A stretch of DNA of 64,000 nt from Lysobacter luteus (GCF_907164845.1 NZ_OU015430.1:2098001-2162000), one strand, 5' to 3'. Positions 45,597 through 57,717 are shown, numbered from the stretch's first letter. Notes: generated by a model not told the origin, from the sequence alone. Made by a program: numbers and translations.

Positions 45597-46871
45597 TCAG
45601 CCCAACGACGCCAGCGCCGCCGCGGCGGTGTGGAACGAGCCGAATACGAGGATGCGGTCGCCGGGCGCGCTGTCCGCCAGCACGGTGGCCAGGGCCGATG
45701 CGACGTCCGTGTGGCGGGTACCAGCGGCCGCGGCAGTGCCCGCCAGCCGCGCGGCGAAGCTGTCGACGTCGGTGCCGCGCGGTGGATGGTCGACGAGCCC
45801 GGCGAGGTGCCACCGGCCCACGTCGTCGGCCAGCGCGTCGACCACGCCGCCGGCGTCCTTGTCGCCCAGCGCCGCGTAGACCGCGTGGGTGGTGCCCTCA
45901 ACCGGATTGGCGCGCAGCCACTCGGCCAGCGCGCGTGCGGCCTGGGGGTTGTGGCCGACATCGACCATCACGTCGACGCCGCCGCGGTCGAACCGCTGCA
46001 GGCGGCCCGGGACGTTGGCCCGGGCGATGCCACGGGCGATGGCGGCATCGCCGATGGCGGCGGCGTCAGTGTCGAGCGCCCGCAGGGAGGCAATCGCGAC
46101 CGCGGCGTTGCGCAACTGCGCCGGCGCCGCCAGGGCCGGCCGCGGCAGGTCGACGGTGTAACCGACCTCCCGCCAGCGCCAGTGGCCAACCGGCGCGTCG
46201 TCCGGTGCGGGCTCGAAGAAGAAATCGCAGCCCATCCGTACCGCCGAGGCGCCGATCGCGTAGGCATGTCGCAGCACGCTGGAGGGCGGGTCGTCATCGC
46301 CCAGCACCAGCGGCTTCCACGCGCGGGCGATGCCGGCCTTTTCGAAACCGATCGCCTCGCGGTCTCCGCCGAGCCACTCCTGGTGGTCCAGGTCGACGGT
46401 CGTGATGACCGCGACATCGGGGTCGACCAGGTTGGTCGCGTCGAGCCGCCCGCCGAGGCCGACCTCCAGGATCGCGAGGTCCAGGTCGGCCCGCTCGAAC
46501 AGCCACAGCGCCGCCAGCGTGCCGTACTCGAAATACGTCAGCGCGACGTCGCCACGCGCGCGTTCCACAGTCTCGAACGCGTCCACCAGCGCCGCATCGT
46601 CGGCTTCGATGCCATCGACACGCACCCGCTCGTTGTAGGCGAGCAGGTGCGGCGAGGTGTAGGCACCAACACGCCAGCCGGCCTCGCGCGCGATCGCCTC
46701 GATGAAGGCCACGGTGGACCCCTTGCCGTTGGTGCCGCCGACGGTGACCACGCGGCGTGCCGGGCGGCCGAGACCCAGCGACGCCGCGACCTGGCGCACG
46801 CGCTTGAGCCCCATTTCGATTGACCGGGGGTGCTGGCGCTCGATGTAGGCGAGCCATTCGACGAGGGTCAT
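45597..46871 (-). CDS. folC: bifunctional folylpolyglutamate synthase / dihydrofolate synthase
   Basis: A Mur-ligase-type enzyme of about 424 residues that adds glutamate to dihydropteroate and folates. ATP loop TVGGTNGKGSTVAFIE, SPHLLAYNERVRVDG, LEVGLGGRLDATN, and the C-terminal DVGHNPQAARALAEWL are family hallmarks. Two in-frame ATGs (46871 and 46880) compete; neither has a strong ribosome binding site. Confidence 0.96.
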   Translation of the reverse strand: MTLVEWLAYIERQHPRSIEMGLKRVRQVAASLGLGRPARRVVTVGGTNGKGSTVAFIEAIAREAGWRVGAYTSPHLLAYNERVRVDGIEADDAALVDAFETVERARGDVALTYFEYGTLAALWLFERADLDLAILEVGLGGRLDATNLVDPDVAVITTVDLDHQEWLGGDREAIGFEKAGIARAWKPLVLGDDDPPSSVLRHAYAIGASAVRMGCDFFFEPAPDDAPVGHWRWREVGYTVDLPRPALAAPAQLRNAAVAIASLRALDTDAAAIGDAAIARGIARANVPGRLQRFDRGGVDVMVDVGHNPQAARALAEWLRANPVEGTTHAVYAALGDKDAGGVVDALADDVGRWHLAGLVDHPPRGTDVDSFAARLAGTAAAAGTRHTDVASALATVLADSAPGDRILVFGSFHTAAAALASLG

Positions 46872-46925
46872 GCGGGTCATGCGGACCAGGTGCGTGGGCG
46901 TGGGCGGGCCGGCAATGATCGGCGC

Positions 46926-47567
46926 TTACAGCGCGCGATGCACGGCCTCCCCGAACAACGGGGTGTGGTGGCTGCAGTCGTTCAGCCGGACCACCTCCAG
47001 CCGGTCCGCGTCGGGACCCTCGAGCAGGTTCAACGTGGTCGGCGCCTGGCGGAAACTCCACAGCCGCGCGAACGGGATGCCGAGCACGTGGCAAAGCAGC
47101 ACCCGGTTGACCGCATCGTGGGCGACCACCAGCAGGATGTCGTCGGCGCCCAGCCCATCGGCAGCGCGTGCAAACGCCGGCCACGCGCGGTCGAACACGT
47201 GCTGCAGCGACTCCCCGCCCGGCATCAGCACTTCCTGCGGCGTATCGCGCCACGCCTGCAACCGGTCCGGGTCGCGGGCACGGATCTCCGCGGCCAGCAG
47301 GCCCTCCCAGGTGCCATGGGCGATCTCCATCAGGCCGGCGTCGGTGGTCAGCAGCCCGTGCCGGGCGCCCAGCGCGAGTTCCGCGGTGTGGCGGGCGCGG
47401 CCCAGCGGCGAGGCGACCGCGCGCGTGATCGGCACCCCGCGCAGTCGCTCACCGAGCGCACGGGCCTGCGCCTCGCCGACCGGCGACAGCGCGATGTCGG
47501 ACTGCCCCTGGTAGCGGCCCTCGGCGTTCCACGGTGTCTCGCCGTGGCGGGCCAGCAGGAGCCTCAC
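46926..47567 (-). CDS. histidine phosphatase family protein, translationally coupled to serA
   Basis: A 213-residue phosphoglycerate-mutase-like phosphatase. The catalytic RHG motif is in LLLARHGETPWNAEGRYQGQSDIALSP, with the second histidine in VVAHDAVNRVLL and the acid residue in MEIAHGTWEG. The true start is GTG 47567: it overlaps the serA stop as GTGA and follows TCTGGAGGCGCT. Being coupled to serA, it may be the cofactor-independent phosphoserine phosphatase that finishes serine synthesis; a general phosphatase (GpmB/CobC-like) is the alternative. Confidence 0.88.
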   Translation of the reverse strand: MRLLLARHGETPWNAEGRYQGQSDIALSPVGEAQARALGERLRGVPITRAVASPLGRARHTAELALGARHGLLTTDAGLMEIAHGTWEGLLAAEIRARDPDRLQAWRDTPQEVLMPGGESLQHVFDRAWPAFARAADGLGADDILLVVAHDAVNRVLLCHVLGIPFARLWSFRQAPTTLNLLEGPDADRLEVVRLNDCSHHTPLFGEAVHRAL

Positions 47568-49126
47568 AGCGCCTCCAGAGACAACACGCCCGGCAACCGG
47601 CGGGCCTCGGCCAGCTGAGCGTCCTCTACCGCGCGATCGACCGTGATCGCCGCCAGTGCCTCGCCATCGCCCTTGGCACCGAGCGAGAAGTTGACGATGT
47701 TGATGCCGGCCGCGCCCAGCGTGCCGCCGATCGACCCGATGATGCCGGGGCGGTCCTCGTTGCGCATCAGCAGCAGGTGCGCCTGCGGATCGAACTCGAT
47801 CTCGACGCCATCCAGCCGGACCACGCGCGGGCCGCGGTGCAGGGTCGCCTCGATCACGCGGGCGGTGCCCTCGCCCTCGACCTTGATCCGCAGCAGGCGG
47901 TCGAAGCCGTCGCCGTCGCCGCCGACCGTCTCGGCCACGGTGAGCCCGCGCGCGACCGCTTCCTGCAGCGCGTTGACCGGCGTGACCCGGCCCGACGCCG
48001 GCCCGAGCAGCGCAGCCACCAGCAGGCGCGTCAGCGGGCGCGTGTCCAGCGCCTCGGTGCGGCCGGCGTAGGTGACGTGCAAGCGGGTCGGCGCCGGCAC
48101 CAGCCGCGCCGCCAGCCGGCCCAGCGCGGACATCAGCGGCATCCACGGGCCGACCTCGCGCGCGGCCTCGGCGGTCAGCGGCGGCAGGTTGACGCAACCC
48201 GCCACCGCGCCGGTCGCGATGAAATCGATGATCTGCCGCGCCAGAATGGTGCTCACCGCCTGCTGGGCCTCGCCGGTGGACGCGCCCAGGTGCGGGGTCA
48301 ACACCAGCTTGGGGTGCGCGCGCAGGCTGGAATCCTCCGGCAGCGGCTCGGTCGCGAAGGTGTCCAGCGCGGCGCCGGCGAGGTGGCCCTCGTCCAGCAG
48401 GCGCAACAGCGCCGCCTCGTCGACCAGGCCGCCGCGGGCGGCGTTGATGATGTAGGCCCCGGGCTTCATCGCCCGCATGCGCTCCTCCGACAAGAGGTGC
48501 GTGGTCTCCTTGGTACGGGGCACGTGCAGGGTCACGATGTCCGCCCACGCCAGCAGCTCGTCCAGTGGCTTGAGCGCGACGCTGCCCTTGCCCGCTGCCG
48601 ACGGCGGCAGGAACGGATCGAACGCGGCCACCTCCATGCCGATGCCGGCCGCCTTGCGCGCCACCGTGCCGCCGATCCGGCCGAGACCGATCACGCCGAG
48701 CTTCTTGCCCTCCAGCTCGAACCCGGTCAGCCCCGCCTTGGGCCACTGGCCGGCCTTCATGCCGGCGTCGGCGCGCGGGATGTGGCGGGCCAGCGCGAAC
48801 AGCAGCGAGATCGCGTGTTCGGCCGCGGCCAGCGTGTTGCCGTCGGGCGCGTTCATCACCGCGATACCGCGCCGGGTTGCCGCGTCGACGTCGATCGTGT
48901 CGACCCCCGCGCCGGCCCGGCCGATCACGCGCAGTCGCCCGGCGTCGTCCAGCACGTCGGCCGGAACCCTGGTCGCCGAGCGGACCAGCAGCACGTCGAC
49001 ATCGCCCAGCGCGCGGGCGAGCTCGGCCGGGTCCTTGATCGGGTCGGAAACGACGACCTCCCAGCCTGCATCTCGCAGCAGGGCCAGGCCGTCTTCATGG
49101 ATGCCATCGCACGCCAGAACCTTCAT
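47564..49126 (-). CDS. serA: D-3-phosphoglycerate dehydrogenase
   Basis: A 520-residue SerA of the long type, first step of serine synthesis. Catalytic domain motifs: NAD loop GVIGLGRIGGTVA, VTLHVPRTKETTHL, INAARGGLVDE, and HLGAST. Then come an intervening allosteric domain (about 315-440) and a C-terminal ACT domain (NEDRPGIIGSIGGTLGAAGINI) that binds serine in feedback-regulated forms. ATG 49126 follows CGAGGAGTGTGCG. Confidence 0.96.
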   Translation of the reverse strand: MKVLACDGIHEDGLALLRDAGWEVVVSDPIKDPAELARALGDVDVLLVRSATRVPADVLDDAGRLRVIGRAGAGVDTIDVDAATRRGIAVMNAPDGNTLAAAEHAISLLFALARHIPRADAGMKAGQWPKAGLTGFELEGKKLGVIGLGRIGGTVARKAAGIGMEVAAFDPFLPPSAAGKGSVALKPLDELLAWADIVTLHVPRTKETTHLLSEERMRAMKPGAYIINAARGGLVDEAALLRLLDEGHLAGAALDTFATEPLPEDSSLRAHPKLVLTPHLGASTGEAQQAVSTILARQIIDFIATGAVAGCVNLPPLTAEAAREVGPWMPLMSALGRLAARLVPAPTRLHVTYAGRTEALDTRPLTRLLVAALLGPASGRVTPVNALQEAVARGLTVAETVGGDGDGFDRLLRIKVEGEGTARVIEATLHRGPRVVRLDGVEIEFDPQAHLLLMRNEDRPGIIGSIGGTLGAAGINIVNFSLGAKGDGEALAAITVDRAVEDAQLAEARRLPGVLSLEAL

Positions 49127-49320
49127 CGCACACTCCTCGGTTGGAGACATGCGGACACACAGCGAGCCGGCGGGGCAAGGCGGCTGCAGCGACGCTGCAG
49201 GGTCGGGCGATGGAGCAATAACGGGTGGTGCGGGTCGGGAGACGGGGCCGGCTGGCATGGGAATCCGCGAACGTCCGCAGCGTAGCAAACCCGTGGCCGA
49301 TGCGAGGCGCTCCCGCCAAA

Positions 49321-49352
49321 AAAAAAACCGCCGGCGCGGGCCGGCGGTCTTT
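49321..49352 (-). terminator. rho-independent terminator of the first S46 peptidase gene
   Basis: Stem ACCGCCGGC (49327-49335), loop GCGG, stem GCCGGCGGT (49340-49348). The A-run of ten bases at its left end becomes a long U-run on minus-strand RNA, which makes it very strong for the peptidase gene ending at 49371; serA lies beyond it. Confidence 0.9.
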
Positions 49353-49370
49353 TCGGTGCGGGCGCGGGCG

Positions 49371-51533
<2,163 letters not shown>

Positions 51534-51617
51534 CGCGGTCACTCCCCCGGAGGAATCGAGCAGGAAAAAAGAAACGGAAAGGTCGAGTCTAGCCGCGCCC
51601 GGTTTACCGGACATGGC

Positions 51618-53768
51618 CTACTCAACGGGCAGGTCCATCTCGGCCAGCAGGTGCGGGGCCGGGTAGACCTTCGCCATCAGCCAGCGCATGTAGCGCATGT
51701 CGACGTGGATCGCCCGCTTGTAGCGCGGGTCGAACTTCCAGCTGGCGCTGACGGCTTCCCAGTTGCTGTCGAAGTTGAGGCCGATCAGCTGTCCGCGCGC
51801 ATCGAGCACCGGCGAGCCCGAGTTGCCGCCGGTGGTGTCGAGGTTGGTCAGCAGGTTGACGGTCTGGGTGCCGAGGTCGGGGTCGGCGGTGCTGCCGAAG
51901 TCGCCCGCGGCGATCGCGTCGAGCAGCGGGCGCGGGGCGTCGAACGGCGCCACGCCGGTGTGCTTCTCGACAATGCCCGCGACGGTGGTCAGCGGCAGGT
52001 AGCGCACGCCGTCACGCGGGTCCATGGTGCTGACCTGGCCGTAGCTCACGCGCAGGGTGGAATTGGCGTCGGGATAGACCGCCTCGCCACGGGACTCGCG
52101 GTAGCCGATCAGCGCCTCCATGTAGGACGGCCGCAGCCGCAACAGCTCGCCCGCGCGCTGCTTGTCCTCGGACTCCAGCCGCAGCAGCGCCGGCTGCAGC
52201 CGCGCCGCCGCCTGCAGCAGCGGATCGTCCGCCTGGGCGACCTCCTCCGGCGTGGCGTTGAACCAGCGCAGGCGCTCGGCTTCCTCGTCCAGCGTGGTAC
52301 CCGCGTAGAGCGCATCGACGTTCGCGCGCACCTGTTCGGGCGTGCCGCCAAACACCGCGTCGAACTCCGGCACATGATGCGAAGGGGGCAGCGCCACGTA
52401 TTGCGTCAGCAGGTCGACCAGCAGCGCCTTCTCGACGCGCTCGGCGTACCGGCGCTGGACCTGTTTGAGCCCACCCTCGATCAGCGCCGCGTCGCGCTGC
52501 TGGTAGCCCGACTCGCGTTGCGCATCCGGCTTGCCGCGCTCCAGCGCCAGGCGCTGCAGGCGCATCGCCGAACCCAGCAGTTGCGGGAACCGGGCGATCG
52601 CGCCCAGCAACTGGTCCCGCTCGCGGGTCGCCTCGGTCTCGTCCAGCAATGCCTGGGCGGACGTGATATCGGCCCGGGTGGCGCGGGCTGCGGGCTGGTC
52701 CGCCAGCCACGCCAGCATGGCCTCTTCGTCGGCCTGGCGGGTGGCGACCGCGTTGCTGCGGCGCAGGCCATCGAGTTCGCCCTGCGCGCGCTTGAGGCCG
52801 TTCTCCAGCCCGGCCAGCGTCGAGGCGTACTTGACCCTGGCATCGGCGTCGCTTCCGATCGCTGCTTCCACGGTCTCGATCAGGCCGCCATAAAGCGCCA
52901 CCCGCTCGGGCAGCGTCCACTCGACCTGGCTGGCGAACTCCGAGGCCATGCGGTGCCGGTAGGTCCGGCCCGGGTACCCGGCCAGCATCGCGAAGTCGCC
53001 GGCGGCGACGGCGTCCGTCGATACCTGCAGGTGCGCCGGCGGCACGTACGGCACGTTGTCGGGCGAGTACGCCGCCGGTTGCCCGTCCGGCGCGACATAG
53101 GCGCGCAGCAGGGTGAAGTCGCCGCTATGTCGCGGCCACATGAAGTTGTCCACTTCGTCCCCGTAGTTGCCGACCGCCTCGGGCGGTGCGTACACCAGGC
53201 GCACGTCGCGCAGCTCCAGCTGCCGGACGAGGTAGAAATCGCTGCCGTAATGCATGTTCGCGACGCTGCAGCGGTAGCCGGGCTGCTGCTCGCACTCGGC
53301 CACCAGCGCCTTCTCGGCAGCGTCGACCGCGTCGTAGTAGGCGCGCCCGGTCCTGCCACGCGCGTCCGCCAGGACCCGGTCGTTGACCTGGTCGAAGCCG
53401 GTGGTGACCAATACCCGGAAGTCCGGGTTGGCGGGCAGCTCGTCGCCGCGGTCGGCGGCGACGAAGCCGTTGGCGATCAGGTCGCGCTCCGGGCTGGAGT
53501 TGTACTGGATGACCCCGAACGCGACGTGGTGGTTGGTCAGTACCAGCCCCTGGTCCGACACGAACGCGCCGGTGCCGCCGCCGACCTTCACCACGGCGTT
53601 GAGCGGCGGGCGGGTGAGGTCGGCCAGTGAGGCCGGGTCGCCCTCGAACCCCGCATGGCGCAGCTGCGTGGCGATCTGTGGCAGTTGCGACGGCAGCCAC
53701 ATGCCCTCGTCGGCGTGGGCGCCGGCGGCGGCCAGGGTCAGGGACAGGGCGAGCAGCGATGGCCGCAT
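51618..53768 (-). CDS. S46 family dipeptidyl-peptidase (DPP7/DPP11-type), copy 2
   Basis: A 716-residue paralogue of the neighbouring S46 peptidase with the same order of motifs: signal peptide (LLALSLTLAAAGAHA), DEGMWLPSQLPQI, LTNHHVAFGVIQYNSSPERD, and TGGNSGSPVLDARGQLIGLNFDSNWEA. The equivalent S1 position is Ser. Copy 1 has NHHC at the catalytic histidine, this one NHHV. The two genes are adjacent in tandem but clearly diverged, probably with different dipeptide preferences. ATG 53768 begins the signal peptide. Confidence 0.93.
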   Translation of the reverse strand: MRPSLLALSLTLAAAGAHADEGMWLPSQLPQIATQLRHAGFEGDPASLADLTRPPLNAVVKVGGGTGAFVSDQGLVLTNHHVAFGVIQYNSSPERDLIANGFVAADRGDELPANPDFRVLVTTGFDQVNDRVLADARGRTGRAYYDAVDAAEKALVAECEQQPGYRCSVANMHYGSDFYLVRQLELRDVRLVYAPPEAVGNYGDEVDNFMWPRHSGDFTLLRAYVAPDGQPAAYSPDNVPYVPPAHLQVSTDAVAAGDFAMLAGYPGRTYRHRMASEFASQVEWTLPERVALYGGLIETVEAAIGSDADARVKYASTLAGLENGLKRAQGELDGLRRSNAVATRQADEEAMLAWLADQPAARATRADITSAQALLDETEATRERDQLLGAIARFPQLLGSAMRLQRLALERGKPDAQRESGYQQRDAALIEGGLKQVQRRYAERVEKALLVDLLTQYVALPPSHHVPEFDAVFGGTPEQVRANVDALYAGTTLDEEAERLRWFNATPEEVAQADDPLLQAAARLQPALLRLESEDKQRAGELLRLRPSYMEALIGYRESRGEAVYPDANSTLRVSYGQVSTMDPRDGVRYLPLTTVAGIVEKHTGVAPFDAPRPLLDAIAAGDFGSTADPDLGTQTVNLLTNLDTTGGNSGSPVLDARGQLIGLNFDSNWEAVSASWKFDPRYKRAIHVDMRYMRWLMAKVYPAPHLLAEMDLPVE

Positions 53769-53935
53769 GGTGCGACTCCGGGTGGCGGGTGGTGCCAGCG
53801 AACATAGGGGAAGCGGCCCGCTGCCGGCAAACACGGTCACGGGCCGACAAGGGCGGCCGCGTATAATTCGCGGTCCATTCCGGCGCCTTCGGGCGCCCCC
53901 GGTGCCTTGGCACGCGGGCAATCCAAGAGCGACCC

Positions 53936-54973
53936 ATGACCCAGAAGACGATGAAGGCGCTGGTGAAGCGCGAAGCCACCAAGGGCATCTGGATGGAAGA
54001 GGTCCCGGTGCCCGCGCCCGGTGCCAACGAGGTGCTGGTCAAGCTCGAGAAAACCGCCATCTGCGGCACCGACCTGCACATCTACCTGTGGGACGAGTGG
54101 AGCCAGCGCACCATCAAGCCCGGACTGGTGATCGGCCACGAGTTCGTCGGCCGCATCGTCGAGGTCGGCCCCGGGGTGACCGGCTACAAGGTCGGCCAGC
54201 GCGTCTCCGCCGAAGGCCACATCGTCTGCGGGCACTGCCGCAACTGCCGCGCGGGCCGCCAACACCTGTGCCCCAACACCGTCGGCATCGGCGTCAACCG
54301 CGACGGCGCTTTCGCCGAATACATCGTGATGCCGGCCTCCAACCTGTGGCCGATCCCGGACCAGATCCCGAGCGAGCTGGCGGCGTTCTTCGACCCCTAC
54401 GGCAACGCCGCGCACTGCGCGCTGGAGTTCGACGTGGTCGGCGAGGACGTGCTGATCACCGGCGCAGGCCCGATCGGCATCATCGCGGCGGGCATCTGCA
54501 AGCACATCGGCGCGCGCAACGTGGTGGTCACCGACGTCAACGACTACCGCCTCAAGCTCGCCGCCGACATGGGCGCGACCCGCGTGGTCAACGTCGCCAA
54601 CACCTCGCTCAAGGACGTGATGGCCGACCTGCACATGGAAGGCTTCGACGTCGGCCTGGAGATGAGCGGCAACCCGCGTGCGTTCAACGACATGCTCGAT
54701 TGCATGTACCACGGCGGCAAGATCGCCATGCTGGGGATCATGCCCAAGGGCGCCGGCGCCGACTGGGACAAGATCATCTTCAAGGGCCTGGTCCTGCACG
54801 GCATCTACGGCCGTCGCATGTACGAGACCTGGTACAAGATGACCCAGCTGGTGCTGGGCGGCTTCCCGCTGGGCAAGGTGCTGACCCACCAGTTGCCCGT
54901 CGAGGAGTTCCAGCAGGGTTTCGAGCTGATGGAATCGGGCAAGGCCGGCAAGGTCGTGCTGAGCTGGAATTGA
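53936..54973 (+). CDS. tdh: L-threonine 3-dehydrogenase
   Basis: A 345-residue zinc-dependent dehydrogenase converting threonine to 2-amino-3-ketobutyrate. Zinc and structural motifs: [15 protein letters not shown] (catalytic Cys), GHEFVG, and the structural zinc cluster [15 protein letters not shown]; the NAD loop is [12 protein letters not shown]. With kbl it forms the threonine-to-glycine route. ATG 53936 follows a purine-rich AAGAGCGACCC. Confidence 0.97.
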   Translation: MTQKTMKALVKREATKGIWMEEVPVPAPGANEVLVKLEKTAICGTDLHIYLWDEWSQRTIKPGLVIGHEFVGRIVEVGPGVTGYKVGQRVSAEGHIVCGHCRNCRAGRQHLCPNTVGIGVNRDGAFAEYIVMPASNLWPIPDQIPSELAAFFDPYGNAAHCALEFDVVGEDVLITGAGPIGIIAAGICKHIGARNVVVTDVNDYRLKLAADMGATRVVNVANTSLKDVMADLHMEGFDVGLEMSGNPRAFNDMLDCMYHGGKIAMLGIMPKGAGADWDKIIFKGLVLHGIYGRRMYETWYKMTQLVLGGFPLGKVLTHQLPVEEFQQGFELMESGKAGKVVLSWN

Positions 54974-55031
54974 GCCGACCCCGCTTCGGGCCCCGCCCTT
55001 GTTGAATGTTCATCGTTGGACGCCGCCCGTT

Positions 55032-55103
55032 GTAGGAGCGACGTGAGTCGCGACCCACTGACTTGCCGATTGCCCGCGTGTTCGCGACCCACGTCGCTCC
55101 TAC
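55032..55103. repeat. REPIN variant between tdh and kbl
   Basis: GTAGGAGCGACGTGAGTCGCGACC at 55032-55055 and its inverted mate TCGCGACCCACGTCGCTCCTAC at 55082-55103. The stem is GCGAC/GTCGC rather than the GCGGC/GCCGC of the two other elements in the window, so it belongs to a variant class. It lies inside a presumed operon. Confidence 0.75.
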
Positions 55104-55131
55104 GGCAATCCCCGCCCCGAGGATCCGTCCT

Positions 55132-56325
55132 ATGTCTTTGACCGACCGTTACGCCGCCGAACTCGAATCCATCCGCGACGCCGGACTGTTCAAGTCCGAG
55201 CGCATCATCACCAGCCCCCAGTCGGCCGAGATCACCCTCGACGATGACCGCGCGGTACTGAACTTCTGCGCCAACAACTACCTCGGGCTGGCCGACCATC
55301 CGGACATCATCGCGGTCGCCAAGGACGCGCTCGACTCGCATGGGTTCGGCATGGCCTCGGTGCGCTTCATCTGCGGCACCCAGGACCTGCACAAGGAGCT
55401 CGAGCAGACCATCGCGGCGTTCTTCGGCAAGCAGGACACCATCCTTTACGCAGCCTGCTTCGACGCCAACGGCGGCCTGTTCGAGCCGTTGCTCGGGCCG
55501 GAGGACGCGGTGATCTCCGACGCGCTCAACCACGCCTCGATCATCGACGGCGTGCGGCTGTGCAAGGCGCAGCGCTTCCGCTACGCCAACTGCGACATGG
55601 CCGATCTCGAGAAGCAGCTGCAGGCGGCGGACGCCGCCGGCGCGCGGACCAAGCTGATCACCACCGACGGCGTTTTCTCGATGGACGGCTTCATCGCTCC
55701 GCTCGACGAGATCTGCGCGCTCGCGGACAAATACGGTGCACTGGTGCACATCGACGAATGCCACGCGACCGGGTTCATCGGCCGGACCGGCCGTGGCTCG
55801 GCCGAGGTGAAGGGCGTGCTGGACCGGATCGACATCATTACCGGCACCCTCGGCAAGGCCATGGGCGGTGCACTTGGCGGCTTCACCACGGCCTCGCGCG
55901 AAGTGGTCGAACTGCTGCGCCAGCGCTCCCGGCCATACCTGTTCTCCAACTCGCTGCCGCCGCACGTGGTCGCCGCCGGCACCAAGGCGTTCCAGATGCT
56001 CGACGCCGCTGGCGAACTGCGGGAGCGGCTGGCCGCGAACACCGCCTACTTCCGCGAGCGGATGACGGCGGCCGGCTTCGACATCCGGCCGGGCGTGCAC
56101 CCCATCGCCCCGGTGATGCTCTACGACGCACCGCTGGCGCAGAAGTTCGCCGAGCGGCTGCTCGAGGAAGGCATCTACGCGATCGGGTTCTTCTTCCCGG
56201 TCGTGCCGCAGGGCCAGGCCCGGATCCGGACGCAGATGTCGGCGGCGCATACCCGCGAACACCTGGACCGCGCGATCGACGCGTTCACCCGGATCGGGCG
56301 CGAGCTGGGCGTGCTCAAGGCCTGA
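55132..56325 (+). CDS. kbl: glycine C-acetyltransferase (2-amino-3-ketobutyrate CoA ligase)
   Basis: A 397-residue PLP enzyme that cleaves 2-amino-3-ketobutyrate with CoA into glycine and acetyl-CoA, completing threonine breakdown after Tdh. Family motifs: [40 protein letters not shown], and the PLP lysine in [15 protein letters not shown]. Start ATG 55132 ([12 protein letters not shown]). Confidence 0.97.
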   Translation: MSLTDRYAAELESIRDAGLFKSERIITSPQSAEITLDDDRAVLNFCANNYLGLADHPDIIAVAKDALDSHGFGMASVRFICGTQDLHKELEQTIAAFFGKQDTILYAACFDANGGLFEPLLGPEDAVISDALNHASIIDGVRLCKAQRFRYANCDMADLEKQLQAADAAGARTKLITTDGVFSMDGFIAPLDEICALADKYGALVHIDECHATGFIGRTGRGSAEVKGVLDRIDIITGTLGKAMGGALGGFTTASREVVELLRQRSRPYLFSNSLPPHVVAAGTKAFQMLDAAGELRERLAANTAYFRERMTAAGFDIRPGVHPIAPVMLYDAPLAQKFAERLLEEGIYAIGFFFPVVPQGQARIRTQMSAAHTREHLDRAIDAFTRIGRELGVLKA

Positions 56326-56342
56326 GTCGGCGCGCTCGCGGC

Positions 56343-56373
56343 AAAAAAAGACCCGGCCGAAGCCGGGTCTTTT
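56343..56373. terminator. bidirectional rho-independent terminator
   Basis: Perfect 12-bp stem AAAAGACCCGGC (56346-56357) / GCCGGGTCTTTT (56362-56373) with tetraloop CGAA; A-run on the left, T-run on the right. It separates convergent kbl and the small secreted protein gene. Confidence 0.92.
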
Positions 56374-56410
56374 CATGTCGACGTGGCGGCGCCCGAAGGC
56401 GCTGCGACGT

Positions 56411-56701
56411 TTACTTGTCGGCGAGGTCGGTGTCCGCCGCCGGTGCGCTGGCAGCTTCCACCGCCGGCTTGCCGGTGGCAACCCGCACGCCACGCGCCTT
56501 CATCCAGGCATCGAACTCGTCCGCGCTCATGCGCTTGCCGTTCTGCTCCATGTTGAAGCGGTACGGCGTGTTGTCGTGCTCGGTCTTGGGCTTGTAGGTG
56601 GCGGCGTCCACGATCTCAGGCTCGGCCATCTGTTCGGTGGCGAACGCCGGCGACAGGACCAGCGCCGACAACAGCGATGCAGCAATAACGATCTTCCCCA
56701 T
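56411..56701 (-). CDS. small secreted protein with DNTPxRFN module
   Basis: A 96-residue exported protein with a signal peptide (MGKIVIAASLLSALVLSPAFA). Residues 41-80 form a compact module, beginning EHDNTPYRFNMEQNGKRM and continuing MSADEFDAWMKARGVRVATG, that is 32 of 40 residues identical to residues 171-210 of the OmpA-type lipoprotein encoded at 57718-58845. Nothing else is recognised. Function unknown. Confidence 0.75.
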   Translation of the reverse strand: MGKIVIAASLLSALVLSPAFATEQMAEPEIVDAATYKPKTEHDNTPYRFNMEQNGKRMSADEFDAWMKARGVRVATGKPAVEAASAPAADTDLADK

Positions 56702-56861
56702 GACTCAGTCTCCCCGTTGAACGGGGTGAAGTGTATGTGACGGAAACGGCCAGCGGGTGACGCAAAAGGTGCCCCCGCCCACATTCCCGCGCCCCGACGC
56801 ACGTCGGCTCGCAAACCCGCGCCGATGGTCACACGCCGATTGCGACGCCGGACCTCGCGGT

Positions 56862-57593
56862 TCAGGCCGACGGCGGGGCCAGCGCGCGGACCTCTTCCGG
56901 GCTCAGGTCCCGCCAGGCGCCCTTGGCCAATGCACCCAGCTCCACCGTGCCCACTGCCACCCGGACCAGCCGCAGCACGTTGATGCCGAAGGCGGCCAGC
57001 AGCCGCCGGATCTGGCGGTTGCGCCCTTCGTCCAGCACCACCTCAAGCCAGGCGTTGCGGTTGCCCGCCCGCAACAGACGCACCGCGCTTGCCGACAGGT
57101 GCTGTCCGTCCACGGCCGTCCCGGCGACCAGTGCCTGCAGCAGCACCCGGTCCGGAATGGTGTCGACCTGCACGTGGTACGTCTTGTCCGGGCCCGTTGC
57201 CGGATCGGTGATGGCCGACGCCCAGCCCGGGTCGTTGCAGAGCAGCAGAAGGCCTTCGCTGGCCTTGTCGAGCCGGCCGACCGGCGCCAGCCACGGCAGC
57301 GCAGCCCCTTCCAGGCAGCGGTACACGGTGTCGCGACCCTGCTCGTCGGCAGCGGTGGTGACCAGGCCGCGCGGCTTGTTGAGCATCAGGTAGCGGCGCG
57401 GCGACGGCCCTGGCGCAGGGGCGACACCGGCGATCTCGATGCGCGCCCGGCCGTCGTCGACAACCGGATGTTCGGGATCGCGGACCACGCGGCCATCCAC
57501 CGACACGCGCCCGGCGACGATCCAGCGCGCCGCTTCGGACCGCGAGCACAGACCACGCTTGGACAGCACCCGGGCGAGCCCGTGGCGGCGCAC
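56862..57593 (-). CDS. RsuA/RluB-family pseudouridine synthase
   Basis: An rRNA pseudouridine synthase: N-terminal S4 domain (HGLARVLSKRGLCSRSEAARWIVAGRVSVDGRVV), then the catalytic domain with LMLNKPRGLVTT, the active-site GRLDKASEGLLLL (catalytic Asp), DKTYHVQVD, and the C-terminal EGRNRQIRRLLAAFG. The start is uncertain: GTG 57593 opens VRRHGLARV, the natural family start. The longer frame to ATG 57713 would run through a terminator-like hairpin of the upstream gene. Exact rRNA position (RsuA, RluB, RluE or RluF type) cannot be decided. Confidence 0.88.
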   Translation of the reverse strand: MRRHGLARVLSKRGLCSRSEAARWIVAGRVSVDGRVVRDPEHPVVDDGRARIEIAGVAPAPGPSPRRYLMLNKPRGLVTTAADEQGRDTVYRCLEGAALPWLAPVGRLDKASEGLLLLCNDPGWASAITDPATGPDKTYHVQVDTIPDRVLLQALVAGTAVDGQHLSASAVRLLRAGNRNAWLEVVLDEGRNRQIRRLLAAFGINVLRLVRVAVGTVELGALAKGAWRDLSPEEVRALAPPSA

Positions 57594-57657
57594 CGGAGGG
57601 GCATCGCCGCCTGCCGGCGCCTGCCTGCGCTCGCTGCGAGCCGCAGGGCCGGAACCG

Positions 57658-57684
57658 CGAAGCCCGGCGCGGGGCCGGGCTTCG
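57658..57684. terminator. hairpin after the OmpA-type lipoprotein gene
   Basis: Perfect 11-bp stem CGAAGCCCGGC / GCCGGGCTTCG around loop GCGGG. It has the same stem as the two terminators after the other ompA-like genes but no U-run, so strength is uncertain. Confidence 0.6.
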
Positions 57685-57717
57685 GGACTGCTGTCAGGAA
57701 CGGGTCGACGCATGCAC

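Noticed and set aside
44481-46823. 780-codon plus-strand open frame
   Set aside because: Antisense to dedD-like and folC genes, with no domain or ribosome binding site.
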